Virus record (IMG/VR): IMGVR_UViG_3300047277_000091
Location: 1 to 26,220 of that record
Source of the DNA: a virus
Direction: 5' to 3' (one strand)
DNA: 26,220 bases
Shown here: piece by piece, positions 1 through 8,013 of the stretch
Numbering within the stretch: the stretch's first letter is position 1
Layout: each line of letters begins with the position of its first letter
Program-made: the position numbers and the translations under genes
The notes under the pieces: model-generated
What the model was told of the DNA's origin: nothing
The model's input: the letters and a program-made list of their open reading frames with translations, nothing else
Databases searched by the model: none

Positions 1-2
1 CA

Positions 3-611
3 TTTGTTGTTGGAGCTGGTGGAGCAGGTGCTGCTGCTTCAGGTTATAACGTAGGAACTTCTCCTGCTGCATCTGGTGCATCTGGTGGATCTTCATATAT
101 ACAAGATGGTGGTGGAGCTATTATCACTGCTACTGCTGGATCTGGCGGAACAAACCCTACTGGCGGAACTGGTGGAACTGTTACTACAGGTCAACCAGCT
201 AAAGTTACAGGTACATTATATATAAATGGCGGAAATGGTGGTAACGGTGGTAATCACGATGCTTCACCATATGATCCTACTGCTGGTGGAAGCGTATCAA
301 GTGCTTACAGTCAACCTGGTGGTGCTGGTGGTGCAATTGGTGCAATTACTAATGGTAATCTTGGTTATGCTGGTGCTGGTGGTGGAGCAAGTTCAAATCT
401 AGGTGGTGGACGAGGTGGTGATGGTGCTGGTGGAGGTATTACCAGTGGCGTTGGTGGAGGTGGTGGTGGAGGTGGATATACTGGTGCAACTGCTGGCGAA
501 AATGAAGCTAGAAGTTATTATCAAGGTGGCGGTGGAGCTGGCGGAAATGGAAGACTTACATTTCTTTTTACTACAGCAAACGGTGGATCTTCAGGTAGTG
601 CACCAGCATAA
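3..611 (+). CDS. Glycine-rich phage tail/fibre protein, C-terminal part (5' truncated by window)
   Basis: The frame is open from base 3 to a TAA at 609-611, giving about 202 residues with no start inside the window, so the gene begins upstream. The product is dominated by Gly-Gly, Gly-Ala and Ser-Gly runs (GGGGGGGGY and GGGGAGGNG near the end). This composition is typical of glycine-rich domains at the tips of phage tail fibres and adhesins, where polyglycine helices can pack into a sandwich that carries host-binding loops. A second glycine-rich protein lies at 8014-8952. The gene is followed after 16 bp by a small possible fibre-assembly gene. The glycine-rich virion-protein class is clear; a receptor-binding role is inference. 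Confidence 0.75.
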   Translation, partial: FVVGAGGAGAAASGYNVGTSPAASGASGGSSYIQDGGGAIITATAGSGGTNPTGGTGGTVTTGQPAKVTGTLYINGGNGGNGGNHDASPYDPTAGGSVSSAYSQPGGAGGAIGAITNGNLGYAGAGGGASSNLGGGRGGDGAGGGITSGVGGGGGGGGYTGATAGENEARSYYQGGGGAGGNGRLTFLFTTANGGSSGSAPA

Positions 612-627
612 TTAAAAAGGGGAATAT

Positions 628-885
628 ATGAGAAATGCAATTGAAATTAGATTAGAAATAGTAAGAAGTCTAAGACAAGATAAGTTTAAAACACTAGATT
701 TAGAAGTAATCTTAGCAGTAGAACAAGGAGTTCCTCTTACAGATCTATATGCTAAGAAGCAAAGATATAGAGATTTAACAGAGCCTTATAAGTCTTTATT
801 ATTACAAGAAACAATAGAACAAGACGAAACAAACCCTATTTTAAGTCATCAATGGGATGTTTTTACTAGCGTAAATTGGAGTTAA
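628..885 (+). CDS. Small protein after tail gene, possible tail fibre assembly protein
   Basis: An 85-residue protein with SD AAAAAGGGG before the ATG. It is charged and predicted helical in the first half (RLEIVRSLRQDKF, then YAKKQRYRDLTEP). Small genes directly after a tail fibre often encode assembly chaperones with an R-D-x-x-L type helix followed by a later LRD-like segment, and the layout here resembles that. I see no diagnostic motif, so the function is inferred from position and general shape. The stop codon (883-885) lies inside a copy of the TTAATAAGT promoter motif, so this gene ends a transcription unit or is read through into the next. Confidence 0.55.
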   Translation: MRNAIEIRLEIVRSLRQDKFKTLDLEVILAVEQGVPLTDLYAKKQRYRDLTEPYKSLLLQETIEQDETNPILSHQWDVFTSVNWS

Positions 886-891
886 TAAGTT
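882..891 (+). promoter_or_regulatory. Late-promoter motif, variant TTAATAAGTT
   Basis: Nine of ten bases match the recurrent TTAATAAGTA motif. It overlaps the stop codon of the preceding gene. Directly after it, CATATAG (892-898) can pair with CTATGTG (916-922) with one G-T pair, giving a leader stem-loop. A terminator hairpin follows before the next gene at 969. Confidence 0.55.
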
Positions 892-935
892 CATATAGAT
901 AGATGTCTCCTCTAACTATGTGAATTAATATAAAT

Positions 936-957
936 AGGGAGGTAACTCCCTGTTTTT
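936..957 (+). terminator. Intrinsic terminator between promoter motif and holin-like gene
   Basis: AGGGAG-GTAA-CTCCCT forms a perfect 6-bp GC-rich stem with a 4-base loop, followed by GTTTTTA. It lies between the promoter motif at 882 and the ATG at 969, so it would attenuate transcription from that promoter as well as stop read-through from the fibre genes. Confidence 0.65.
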
Positions 958-968
958 ATAGGATAAGA

Positions 969-1166
969 ATGTTTAAAAGGTTATTAAAGTTTCTTAGTTT
1001 AGTTGATAGAAGTGGAAACCTTTCTATTACCAATATAGCAGTAATCGTTTGTATTACTAAGATAGCCATAGCACCTACCTTTACAGTTACTGAAGTAGGA
1101 GCACTTATGTTATCTTTATTTAATTATGCACATAAAAGAATTGAATCAAATAAGGTAAAAGAGTAA
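969..1166 (+). CDS. Small membrane protein, holin candidate
   Basis: A 65-residue protein with two hydrophobic stretches, about residues 21-38 (ITNIAVIVCITKIAIAP) and 42-54 (EVGALMLSLFNYA), between a basic N-terminus and a basic tail (HKRIESNK). SD AGGAT lies 5 bases before the ATG. Its stop overlaps the start of the next small membrane protein (TAATG), so the two are translationally coupled. Small adjacent membrane proteins of this kind in phage late regions are often holins or holin/antiholin pairs. The membrane location is well supported; the lysis role is inference, and the peptidase candidate lies far away on the other strand (14594-14986). Confidence 0.6.
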   Translation: MFKRLLKFLSLVDRSGNLSITNIAVIVCITKIAIAPTFTVTEVGALMLSLFNYAHKRIESNKVKE

Positions 1167-1408
1167 TGAAAGAAGAACGCAATCCTAATAGAATACTGGA
1201 TAAACTAGATGCAATGGATGCAAAACTACATTCTATTGATAAAACACTAGTAAAACAAGAAGAAAACCTTGCAGAGCATATGCGTAGAACTAAGTTACTT
1301 GAGGATAAACTTCAACCAGTAGAAGATCATGTTAAATATATGCATGGGGCTTTAAAACTGTTAATTGTTGTAAGTATAGTATTTGGAATAATGAAAGCAG
1401 TAATGTAA
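1166..1408 (+). CDS. Coiled-coil protein with C-terminal membrane anchor (XhlA-like)
   Basis: An 80-residue protein. Residues 1-55 are charged and show heptad-like spacing of hydrophobics (LDKLDAMDAKLHSIDKTL), predicting a coiled coil. Residues about 60-79 (HGALKLLIVVSIVFGIMKAV) form one membrane segment at the extreme C-terminus. This architecture matches the XhlA-type membrane-associated lysis proteins of phages, and also some tail-anchored i-spanin-like proteins. The start overlaps the upstream stop (TAATG), so it is coupled with the 65-residue membrane protein. Architecture is seen directly; family assignment is tentative. Confidence 0.6.
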   Translation: MKEERNPNRILDKLDAMDAKLHSIDKTLVKQEENLAEHMRRTKLLEDKLQPVEDHVKYMHGALKLLIVVSIVFGIMKAVM

Positions 1409-1409
1409 T

Positions 1410-1877
1410 ATGGATATAAAAGATTTTGAATCAGAATTAATGAAAACACTAAACAGTGTTATTAGTGAATTGAACTCAAAGCCAGTATTACAGGAAATAG
1501 GCGACCAAGTAGTTGAAATTATTAAAAAAAGAACACGTACAGGTTATGGCGTTGATAAGAGTGGTGGCAGTAAACAGAAGTTAAAACCCTTAGCAACTAG
1601 TACTAAAAAAACAAGAAAGAAGAAAAAATTAGATAGTACAACAACAGCAAGTAAGTCAAATGTGACTCAAACTGGTGATATGCTTAGAGATTTAGGTGCT
1701 TACGTAGAAGATGAAAAGGTAACTATAGGGTTTAAAGACTCAATTTTACTGAAAAGAGCTGAATATGTAAGTGAAGATAGACCTTTTAATACCTTGTCTG
1801 CTATAGAGATAGAACAGGTAAAAAAGAAAATAGAACTAAAGCTTAATAATTTAATAAAAAAAGCTAATAGTAAGTAA
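1410..1877 (+). CDS. HK97-gp10-like / virion morphogenesis (neck or tail completion) protein
   Basis: A 155-residue protein with the pattern seen in small head-tail joining proteins of the gp10 / phage virion morphogenesis type: an N-terminal helix (QVVEIIKKRTRTG), a glycine- and lysine-rich segment beginning YGVDKSGGSKQKLKPLATST, then TQTGDML, a strand pair ending VTIGF, and a RPFNTL motif close to the C-terminus. The 156-residue protein at 16417-16887 shows the same succession (IVDKIQENTSQGKDRHG, LTGDMMASL, VITIGY, RPFIGL), so the two look like distant paralogues. The start is 1 bp after the upstream stop. The family call is by pattern only. Confidence 0.55.
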   Translation: MDIKDFESELMKTLNSVISELNSKPVLQEIGDQVVEIIKKRTRTGYGVDKSGGSKQKLKPLATSTKKTRKKKKLDSTTTASKSNVTQTGDMLRDLGAYVEDEKVTIGFKDSILLKRAEYVSEDRPFNTLSAIEIEQVKKKIELKLNNLIKKANSK

Positions 1878-1884
1878 ATTCAAG

Positions 1885-1894
1885 TTAATAAGTA
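1885..1894 (+). promoter_or_regulatory. Late-promoter motif TTAATAAGTA
   Basis: Exact copy, 7 bases after the stop of the gp10-like gene and 55 bases upstream of the scaffold ATG at 1950. It would drive the scaffold and major capsid genes up to the terminator at 3421. Confidence 0.75.
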
Positions 1895-1901
1895 GTAATT
1901 A

Positions 1902-1920
1902 GGATAGAATGTTTCTATTC
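1902..1920 (+). promoter_or_regulatory. Leader stem-loop of the scaffold/capsid transcript
   Basis: GGATAGAA-TGT-TTCTATTC forms an 8-bp stem (one G-T pair) with a TGT loop, starting 7 bases after the promoter motif. The terminase and portal leaders have the same arrangement and loop. Confidence 0.6.
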
Positions 1921-1949
1921 AAAAAGATAGGTTGTACCTAGGAGTATTT

Positions 1950-2522
1950 ATGATTGATGAAGTGAATAAAGAAGTAGTAGATGAGTCAAAAGAGGAATTC
2001 GTTCCAAAAAAGGCTTACAAAGAAGTTTCAGATGACATGTTTAAGTATAAGAACAAGTTAAAAGAGACAGAAGCATTACTTAACCAGATGTCAGCTGAAA
2101 AAGAAGCAGCATCAGTTCAGTCCCTAAAGGAAAATGAACAATGGAAGACTCTTTATGAAAAGAATCAAGCTCACTTAGATACTATCGAGGCAACTAGAGC
2201 ACAAGAAAAAGACCAGTTTGTTAATTACCACAAGAAAAATGCGGTATTAAAAGAACTTGGTGGCTTTAAGAAAGATGAATATACTAGCTTTATCAACGTA
2301 GGTTCGATTGAGTTAGATGATGAAGGAAATGTAACTCCAACTAGTTTAATAACGGAAGTTAATAGAATTAAACAAAGTTACCCAGAACTCATCAAAAGTG
2401 CTCCTGCTAATAACTTACCAAGTAATGCTCCTAAGAGTATTGAAGTTGCAGGAAAGCCATATAGTCAGATGACAGAGAAAGAAAAGGGTGAATTTAAAAT
2501 GAGTTTACTAATAAAGAAATAA
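1950..2522 (+). CDS. Capsid scaffolding protein (GP20-like minor structural family)
   Basis: A 190-residue, highly charged, mostly helical protein directly upstream of the major capsid gene, the usual place for a scaffold. Residues about 20-95 are predicted coiled coil (DDMFKYKNKLKETEALLNQM and onward), followed by the short conserved-looking block KNAVLKELGGFKKDEYTSFI and a DDEGNVTP loop. This coiled coil followed by an LKELGGF/D-x-x-x-x-x-x segment is typical of phage GP20-type scaffold proteins. The frame is open back to a TTG at 1932, but the ATG at 1950 is chosen because AGGAG (1940-1944) lies 5 bases before it. No protease domain is seen. Confidence 0.75.
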   Translation: MIDEVNKEVVDESKEEFVPKKAYKEVSDDMFKYKNKLKETEALLNQMSAEKEAASVQSLKENEQWKTLYEKNQAHLDTIEATRAQEKDQFVNYHKKNAVLKELGGFKKDEYTSFINVGSIELDDEGNVTPTSLITEVNRIKQSYPELIKSAPANNLPSNAPKSIEVAGKPYSQMTEKEKGEFKMSLLIKK

Positions 2523-2550
2523 TAACAGCTTTTTACACAAGGAATAAACA

Positions 2551-3399
2551 ATGGCTATCTTATCAATCAATGACGTACTTCGTCAAGAAATCTTAGAATC
2601 TCTAGAAGGTTCTGAATCTATCCTAGTTAAGTCAATCATTAACTTAACTTCACAAGTTAAACCAGGTTCTGACAGAACTACTATTCCTAATGTTACAGGA
2701 TTGGCATTGTCATCTGTTACTTCAGGATCAAGAGCTTCTGCTGGTGGTATGACTACTACTGGTTCAGTATTATTGCTTGACCAAGTAAAACAAGTTCCTG
2801 AGTATATCGACTATGCAAACGGAGTTCAATCTGCTCTTGAGTTGAAACAAGCATTTCTTTCTCATTCTCCAAAAGTATTTGCTCAAGGTATCGAAGCTGC
2901 TATCGCTGCTAAACTTGCTACTGCTTCTGCTGGTGACTTTGATGCTGCTTCAGCTACTGCTGGTGTTTTCGTTATTGGTGACATTGCAAATGCTAAGAAA
3001 AAACTAGACCAAGCAAAAGTTCCATACAATGACCGTTGGATGGCTGTTAATGCTGAAGGTATGTCAATCCTTGCTTCTATGTCAGAATTCCAAGATGGAC
3101 AAAAATCTTTATCTGCTGAAGCTCTTCGTCAAGGTGCTGTTTCTCAAGTTAAAGGATTCAAAGTAATCCAATCTGAAGACATCGCTGGAACTGGTGCAAC
3201 TCTTAAAGTTCACTTTTATCATCAATCTGCTGTAGCATTCGCTCTTCAAGATGGTGTAAAATTTGTTGAACAAATGGATGAAGCATACGGACAAGAATTC
3301 GTAGCTTTACGTGGTATCTACGGTGTTATTGACACTGATAATGCTGGAGCTGCTGGTAAACGTAAAATCACTATGTTATGTTCTACTGCTACTGCCTAA
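2551..3399 (+). CDS. Major capsid protein
   Basis: A 282-residue protein straight after the scaffold gene and closed by a strong terminator, with SD AAGGA. It has features of an HK97-fold coat protein: an N-terminal helix, a glycine/serine loop, a helical spine segment (QSALELKQAFLSHSPKVFAQ), an ADIANAKKKLDQAKVP-type helix, the strand NDRWMAVNAEG, and a VKGFKVIQSE strand followed by an HQSAVAFALQ motif, both common in coat proteins of the P22/HK97-like class. Codon choice differs from most neighbours: frequent GAC, ATC, TTC and CGT suggest selection for very high expression. Confidence is high from fold pattern plus position, though the exact subfamily is not determined. Confidence 0.85.
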   Translation: MAILSINDVLRQEILESLEGSESILVKSIINLTSQVKPGSDRTTIPNVTGLALSSVTSGSRASAGGMTTTGSVLLLDQVKQVPEYIDYANGVQSALELKQAFLSHSPKVFAQGIEAAIAAKLATASAGDFDAASATAGVFVIGDIANAKKKLDQAKVPYNDRWMAVNAEGMSILASMSEFQDGQKSLSAEALRQGAVSQVKGFKVIQSEDIAGTGATLKVHFYHQSAVAFALQDGVKFVEQMDEAYGQEFVALRGIYGVIDTDNAGAAGKRKITMLCSTATA

Positions 3400-3420
3400 T
3401 TACTAATTAAGACCTTAAAT

Positions 3421-3449
3421 AAGGGAGCCTAGGCTCCCTTTTTTTTTTA
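3421..3449 (+). terminator. Strong intrinsic terminator after the capsid gene
   Basis: AAGGGAGCCTAGGCTCCCTT is a perfect palindrome (9-bp stem, 2-base loop on paper; fewer pairs close in practice) running into ten T residues. It ends the scaffold/capsid transcript 21 bases after the stop codon. Confidence 0.92.
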
Positions 3450-3454
3450 TGCAG

Positions 3455-3464
3455 TTAATAAGTA
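3455..3464 (+). promoter_or_regulatory. Late-promoter motif TTAATAAGTA right after a terminator
   Basis: Exact copy 6 bases after the T-run of the capsid terminator and 16 bases before the ATG at 3481, with SD AGGAG in between. Since the terminator should stop upstream transcription, the fibre operon 3481-8952 needs a promoter here and this motif is the only candidate. This is the clearest evidence that the motif is a promoter. Confidence 0.8.
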
Positions 3465-3480
3465 CTGTTAGGAGAATCAA

Positions 3481-3711
3481 ATGACATTTATTACACCTAA
3501 ACCGTACATATCATATAAACACATCGAAGCTAAATCTCCACAGGAATTAGAATTGATTATGTTAGCTATATCTGTAAAATCACAAACACCAACAGAATTC
3601 ACTCCTCCATCTTTTAGTAATAATAAATGGCATAGTTGGTTCTTATATGATTTTTCAATAGATGTTTTACCTAAAGATAAACTAGATATGTCTAATGAGG
3701 ATAAATTATAA
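3481..3711 (+). CDS. Small protein of unknown function, first gene of the fibre operon
   Basis: A 76-residue protein with a good SD (AGGAG, 6 bases before ATG). I do not recognise a family. It contains a tryptophan-rich patch (NNKWHSWFLYDFSIDVLP) and no membrane segment or signal peptide. Its stop overlaps the start of the next gene (ATAATGG), so it is co-translated with the virion protein that follows. Position as the first gene before the long fibre suggests a virion or fibre-assembly role, which is inference only. Confidence 0.65.
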   Translation: MTFITPKPYISYKHIEAKSPQELELIMLAISVKSQTPTEFTPPSFSNNKWHSWFLYDFSIDVLPKDKLDMSNEDKL

Positions 3712-3998
3712 TGGCTATATCTAGAGAAATTAGAGATTTAGAACAGGGTAAATTTGCAGATGTAGATTCTAAACCAGCTGTACGAGTTACTAGTGGTGAA
3801 GAAGCGCAGGTTATGGATTTAGTATCTGATACTGTATTTTATTTCGGATACGCTGCTATAGGAACAGTTACTACCGCTGCTAAATGGAAGATAACAAAAC
3901 TTACAATAGCTGGTACTTTAATTTCAGTTACTTATGCTGATGGTAATGACTCATATGACAACATATGGGAAGATAGATTGGGGTTAACATATGTCTAA
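3711..3998 (+). CDS. Small fibre-associated phage protein
   Basis: A 95-residue protein with a beta-rich core (VSDTVFYFGYAAIGTVTTAA, then WKITKLT) ending in YADGNDSYDNIWEDRLGLTY. I recall this type of short sequence, with a YxGYA-x-x-G-T start, a KWxI strand and a final ADGN-x-x-x-D-x-x-W-D/E-D-R segment, as a stand-alone small protein next to tail fibre genes in many phages, of unproven function. It overlaps the 3' end of the upstream gene and the start of the fibre gene at 3991, so all three are translationally coupled. Probably a virion component; not certain. Confidence 0.65.
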   Translation: MAISREIRDLEQGKFADVDSKPAVRVTSGEEAQVMDLVSDTVFYFGYAAIGTVTTAAKWKITKLTIAGTLISVTYADGNDSYDNIWEDRLGLTYV

Positions 3999-6900
3999 TT
4001 TTCAAATAGTAAAATTATTAAATCCTATAGTAATAGATGTAGGAATAAATCCTAGAGGTGCTTATGATAATGGCACAGCTTATGTTACTGGAGATATGGT
4101 AACATATTCTGGTACTAGTTATATTGCTATATCGTCTACTACAGCTAATTTACCTACTGATGTTAGTTTTTGGCAAGTAGCTCCAACAGGTCCACAAGGT
4201 ATACAGGGTATACAAGGTGATGCTGGTTTAGATGGAACTAATGGAACTAATGGTACTAATGGCACAGGTGTTCCAACTGGTGGTACAACTGCTCAAGTTT
4301 TATCTAAAATTGATGGTACAGACTACAACACTCAATGGGTTACTCCATCAGGTGGTGGTGGTGGAGGTGGTACTTGGGGTTCTATTACAGGAACACTATC
4401 TACTCAAACAGACCTACAAACAGCCTTAGATCTTAAAGCTACAATAGTCTACACTGATTCTAAAGTAGCAGATGCTATCAACAATGGCACTATAACTGTC
4501 GCTCCTTCCCAAAACGCTGTCTATGATGCTTTAGCTCTTAAAGCAAATACTACAGATATAGAACCTCATCTTCATAATTTAATGTCCACTTCTTTGATAA
4601 CTTCCACTTCAATGTCAATCAATGCAAATACAGCAAAATTTGATATAGCTGCTTTTTCAGCTGTTTTTATTGATAATTATACAGATCCTCTAAATCCAGT
4701 GTATACTGAACTTAATTATGCTGGTTCAACAGCTAATGTTGTTACAAATTTAGCTACTCAAGATGCTACTATCATATCTATGGATAAAAATGGGAACATT
4801 TTACAAACTTCTAGTTTTATTACATCCACTCAACAAAGAGATTATGTAAGTTTAGGTGGACTTATCCATATTACTCGTACTGCTATCAATAGCATAAATC
4901 AATGGACAAGTACAGTAGGAATAGACATTCCAAATAGTTTAGTTGATTTTTCTAATTCAGTTGGTCCCATAAATGTTTCAGGAAATATACTTTCTGGTAA
5001 CTTATCTAACACATTAAAAATAAATAAATCTGCTGGTGAAACTTTTAAAATAGGTGGGAACTGGGATAATAACAAACAAAGTCCAAATATAAAAGTAGAT
5101 GCTTCATCTAATGCCGCTTCCTTCTTTTATGGTTGGAGAGATGGTGCTGGAAATTTTACAACTATATTAACAGACACTATAATTCCAGATAAATACGATG
5201 ATAACACAACTGGTGGAGTTACTTCCCCTAATGGAGTTGTTGCTACAAATAAATGGCAATTATTTAAAGTTTGGAGAGTAATTCAATCAAATGTTCTAGC
5301 AATAGAATATGGACAAGTATTATATAATTCTTTTGATGCAGCTTTTGCGGCTAAAGAAGTAGTAACTAGTGTTAATCCTTCAGCAGCCCCTTTACAATTT
5401 AGAGGATGGTATATTGTTAGGGGTGCAGCAACAGATTTAAATAACATAGCTGATGCTCAATTTATTGATGCTGGTAAATTTGGTATTTCTCTTGGTGGAT
5501 CAATAGGATCTTCTACAACTACACTTCAAGGTGCTTATAATAACTCAGTTACTCCTGAGGTTATTACAGATAGTACTCGTTTAGCATTAACTATACAAAG
5601 AGGTTCTGGTGCAGATACAGATACTGTTTTTGAAGGTAAAAATGGAGCAGGAACAACTACTTTTAGTGTAACTGGTAATGGTGCACTTGCCGCTTCTGGA
5701 GCTATAACAGGTTCTAATTTATCAGGTACAAATACAGGCGATAACTCAGCTAACACCTTGTATTCAGGTTTAGCTGCTTCTAAAGAAAATACTGGTGTTG
5801 CTGCTAGTTTAGATTCTGCCCATTTATCAGCTTTTGCTCATGCAGACATCGCTCATACTAATAGAGCTGCTTTAGATTTAGTATCAGGAACAAATACTGG
5901 TGATCAAGATTTATCTGGTTATATATTATCTTCAACTAAAGGAGCAGCTTCTGGTGTTGCATCTTTAGATACAAATGGTCTTATACCTATAGCACAGTTA
6001 CCACCAGCAGCATTAGAAAGATTAGTAATTGTAGCTGATCAAGCAACAAGATATGCATTAACTACAACAACTGTTCAAAATGGTGATACTGTAAAGCAGA
6101 CTGATACTGGTGAAATGTATTTTATAAAAGATGATACTAATCTTGCAAATTCAGCAGGTTACTCAGTTTATACTGCTGGCTCAGCTTCTTCTGTTCCATG
6201 GGGTGGAATTACATCAATTCCTGCTGCTGTTACAGCTTTATCTGGCACTAATACTGGAGATCAGACTAATATATCTGGAAATGCTGCTACAGTAACTACT
6301 AATGCTAACTTAACAGGTGTAGTTACAAGTTCTGGTAATACTACATCTATAGCAAATTCAGCTATAACTAATGCTATGTTAGCTAATACTGCTGTCGCCA
6401 ACTTATCAGGAACAAATACAGGTGATCAGGATTTATCAGGTAAAGTAACTGGAAACACTGCAATTACAGGCGCTACAAAAACTAAAATTACATATGATTC
6501 TAAAGGGTTAGTTACATCTGGTGCAGATGCTACTACTGCGGATATAGCAGATAGTACTAACAAAAGATATGTAACTGATGCTAATTTAACTACAATAGGT
6601 AATCAATCTGGTACTAATACTGGTGATAACTCAGTTAACACCTTGTATTCAGGTTTAGTAACAAACGCTACTCATACAGGTGACGCAACTGGTGCTACAG
6701 CTTTAACTGTTGTTAAGATAAATGGAACTTTAATGTCTGGTTTAGCTACTGGTATATTAAAAAATACAACTTCAACAGGTATTCCTTCTATAGCTATTGC
6801 TGCTGACTTTCCTACACTTAATCAATCAACCACTGGTAATGCAGATACAGCTACTTTAGCTACATCTACTTCTGCTTTAAAATCAGCAACTACAACAGTA

Positions 6901-7518
6901 AACGTAGCTTCTGCAACAGCTCCAACTACTGGTCAAGTATTAACAGCTACTTCTACTACTGCTGCTACATGGCAAACACCGTCAACTGGTATGACTAATC
7001 CTATGACTACTGGTGGAGATCTTATATACGGTGGTGCTTCTGGTGCTGCTACAAGATTAGCAAATGGTACTACTGGACAAGTCCTTTCTTCTAATGGTAC
7101 AACTACAGCTCCTACTTGGATAACTCTTGGTGCTGGTTCTGGAGATATGATACTTGCCTCAGTTCAGACAGTAACTGGAGCTAAGACTTTTGGTGATGTT
7201 GGAGCAGTTAATAAGTTTATATTAGCTGGATCTACTTCAGGTTCAACTATAGTTAATGCTGCACCAATTGCAGGATCTACTACAATGACTCTTCCTGCTA
7301 TATCTGGTACTATATCTTTGAATCCTATGACAGCTGTAGGTCAGATAGTATACGGTGGTGCTGATGGAGTTGAAACAGCTTTAGGAGTAGGAACAGCTGG
7401 ACAGTTATTACAAAGTAATGCTTCAGCAGCTCCAACATGGGTAAATCCTCCATCAGGTGGCAGTAGTGTTCCAACAGGTAAAATTTTTAGTATCTCAAAC
7501 AGTTTCTATAATATATAA
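3991..7518 (+). CDS. Long tail fibre with CBM-like N-terminus, collagen-like stalk and SGTNTGD repeats
   Basis: A 1175-residue fibre. Residues about 22-62 resemble a carbohydrate-binding module of the chitin-binding 5/12 type (AYDNGTAYVTGDMVTYSGTS, then FWQ). Residues 67-92 are collagen-like (GPQGIQGIQGDAG, then GTNGTNGTNGTG), and a glycine run (about 121-127) follows. A Ser/Thr/Ala-rich shaft makes up the rest and includes five SGTNTGD repeats and two NPMTTGG/NPMTAVG-type modules near the C-terminus. These are hallmarks of trimeric phage fibres that bind surface glycans. No intramolecular chaperone or enzymatic domain is apparent. It overlaps the upstream gene by 8 bp and is followed after 9 bp by another virion-protein candidate. 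The C-terminal module recurs in the fibre at 24769-25935. Confidence 0.88.
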   Translation: MSNFQIVKLLNPIVIDVGINPRGAYDNGTAYVTGDMVTYSGTSYIAISSTTANLPTDVSFWQVAPTGPQGIQGIQGDAGLDGTNGTNGTNGTGVPTGGTTAQVLSKIDGTDYNTQWVTPSGGGGGGGTWGSITGTLSTQTDLQTALDLKATIVYTDSKVADAINNGTITVAPSQNAVYDALALKANTTDIEPHLHNLMSTSLITSTSMSINANTAKFDIAAFSAVFIDNYTDPLNPVYTELNYAGSTANVVTNLATQDATIISMDKNGNILQTSSFITSTQQRDYVSLGGLIHITRTAINSINQWTSTVGIDIPNSLVDFSNSVGPINVSGNILSGNLSNTLKINKSAGETFKIGGNWDNNKQSPNIKVDASSNAASFFYGWRDGAGNFTTILTDTIIPDKYDDNTTGGVTSPNGVVATNKWQLFKVWRVIQSNVLAIEYGQVLYNSFDAAFAAKEVVTSVNPSAAPLQFRGWYIVRGAATDLNNIADAQFIDAGKFGISLGGSIGSSTTTLQGAYNNSVTPEVITDSTRLALTIQRGSGADTDTVFEGKNGAGTTTFSVTGNGALAASGAITGSNLSGTNTGDNSANTLYSGLAASKENTGVAASLDSAHLSAFAHADIAHTNRAALDLVSGTNTGDQDLSGYILSSTKGAASGVASLDTNGLIPIAQLPPAALERLVIVADQATRYALTTTTVQNGDTVKQTDTGEMYFIKDDTNLANSAGYSVYTAGSASSVPWGGITSIPAAVTALSGTNTGDQTNISGNAATVTTNANLTGVVTSSGNTTSIANSAITNAMLANTAVANLSGTNTGDQDLSGKVTGNTAITGATKTKITYDSKGLVTSGADATTADIADSTNKRYVTDANLTTIGNQSGTNTGDNSVNTLYSGLVTNATHTGDATGATALTVVKINGTLMSGLATGILKNTTSTGIPSIAIAADFPTLNQSTTGNADTATLATSTSALKSATTTVNVASATAPTTGQVLTATSTTAATWQTPSTGMTNPMTTGGDLIYGGASGAATRLANGTTGQVLSSNGTTTAPTWITLGAGSGDMILASVQTVTGAKTFGDVGAVNKFILAGSTSGSTIVNAAPIAGSTTMTLPAISGTISLNPMTAVGQIVYGGADGVETALGVGTAGQLLQSNASAAPTWVNPPSGGSSVPTGKIFSISNSFYNI
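5722..6627 (+). repeat. Five SGTNTGD coding repeats in the tail fibre
   Basis: SGTNTGD is encoded at 5722, 5884, 6241, 6406 and 6607, followed each time by N or Q. The first and last copies extend into NS(A/V)NTLYSGL; bases 5740-5772 and 6625-6657 are identical over 33 positions except one. These are shaft repeats and a likely substrate for recombination that changes fibre length. Confidence 0.9.
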
Positions 7519-7527
7519 GGAGTTCAT

Positions 7528-8004
7528 ATGGCAGTAGCAAATACAGCCCCAATCTTCAGTCTAACAGGAATGGTCCAAAGATCTAGTATTACAAATGCTA
7601 TTACAGCTTTGGCTACCTCAAATGGCACAGCAGCAACAGGTGTTACTACAACTACTGGTGAAATGGTTGTAGTAGCTACAGGTGATGTTACTAACGGTTC
7701 ATATCTACAACGCCTAAGACTTAGATGGACAGGCTCAACCTCAACATCTGCTGCTTCTGCTCCTGTAGTAAGGATCTATGTCTCTACAGTGAACTCTGGA
7801 GCAACTACAAGTTCTAACACATATTGTATCGAAGAGATTGTAATGGGTACTCAGACAGCAGCTTCTGCTACTGCAGCCACATTTCCTTATGATGTTCCAC
7901 TTAACTTTATTCTTCCTGCAGGTTCATACCTATTGGCTTCTGTAAGTGCTAAACCCACTGCAAACACTGAGATTGCAATGACAGTTTACGGTGGAAATTA
8001 CTAA
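7528..8004 (+). CDS. Virion protein of unknown role, possibly high-copy
   Basis: A 158-residue, Ala/Thr/Ser-rich, beta-dominated protein with SD AAGGAG. Visible segments include LQRLRLRWTGSTSTS, PVVRIYVSTV and LPAGSYLLASVSAK, ending NTEIAMTVYGGNY, a pattern of alternating strands that suggests a compact beta-sandwich. It sits between the long fibre and a glycine-rich protein, each with 9 bp spacing and its own strong SD. Codon use is richer in C-ending codons than the fibre, like the capsid gene, which fits a high-copy virion component such as a decoration or fibre-associated protein. The family is not certain. Confidence 0.65.
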   Translation: MAVANTAPIFSLTGMVQRSSITNAITALATSNGTAATGVTTTTGEMVVVATGDVTNGSYLQRLRLRWTGSTSTSAASAPVVRIYVSTVNSGATTSSNTYCIEEIVMGTQTAASATAATFPYDVPLNFILPAGSYLLASVSAKPTANTEIAMTVYGGNY

Positions 8005-8013
8005 GGAGTATTT

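Noticed and set aside
403-615. 70-residue plus-strand frame of Val/Leu/Glu repeats
   Set aside because: It is a shifted reading of the glycine-rich gene (GGT GGT repeats read as GTG GTG) with no SD of its own.
1932-1949. TTG start extending the scaffold gene
   Set aside because: The ATG at 1950 has AGGAG at correct spacing; the TTG has no SD and its extension would overlap that SD.
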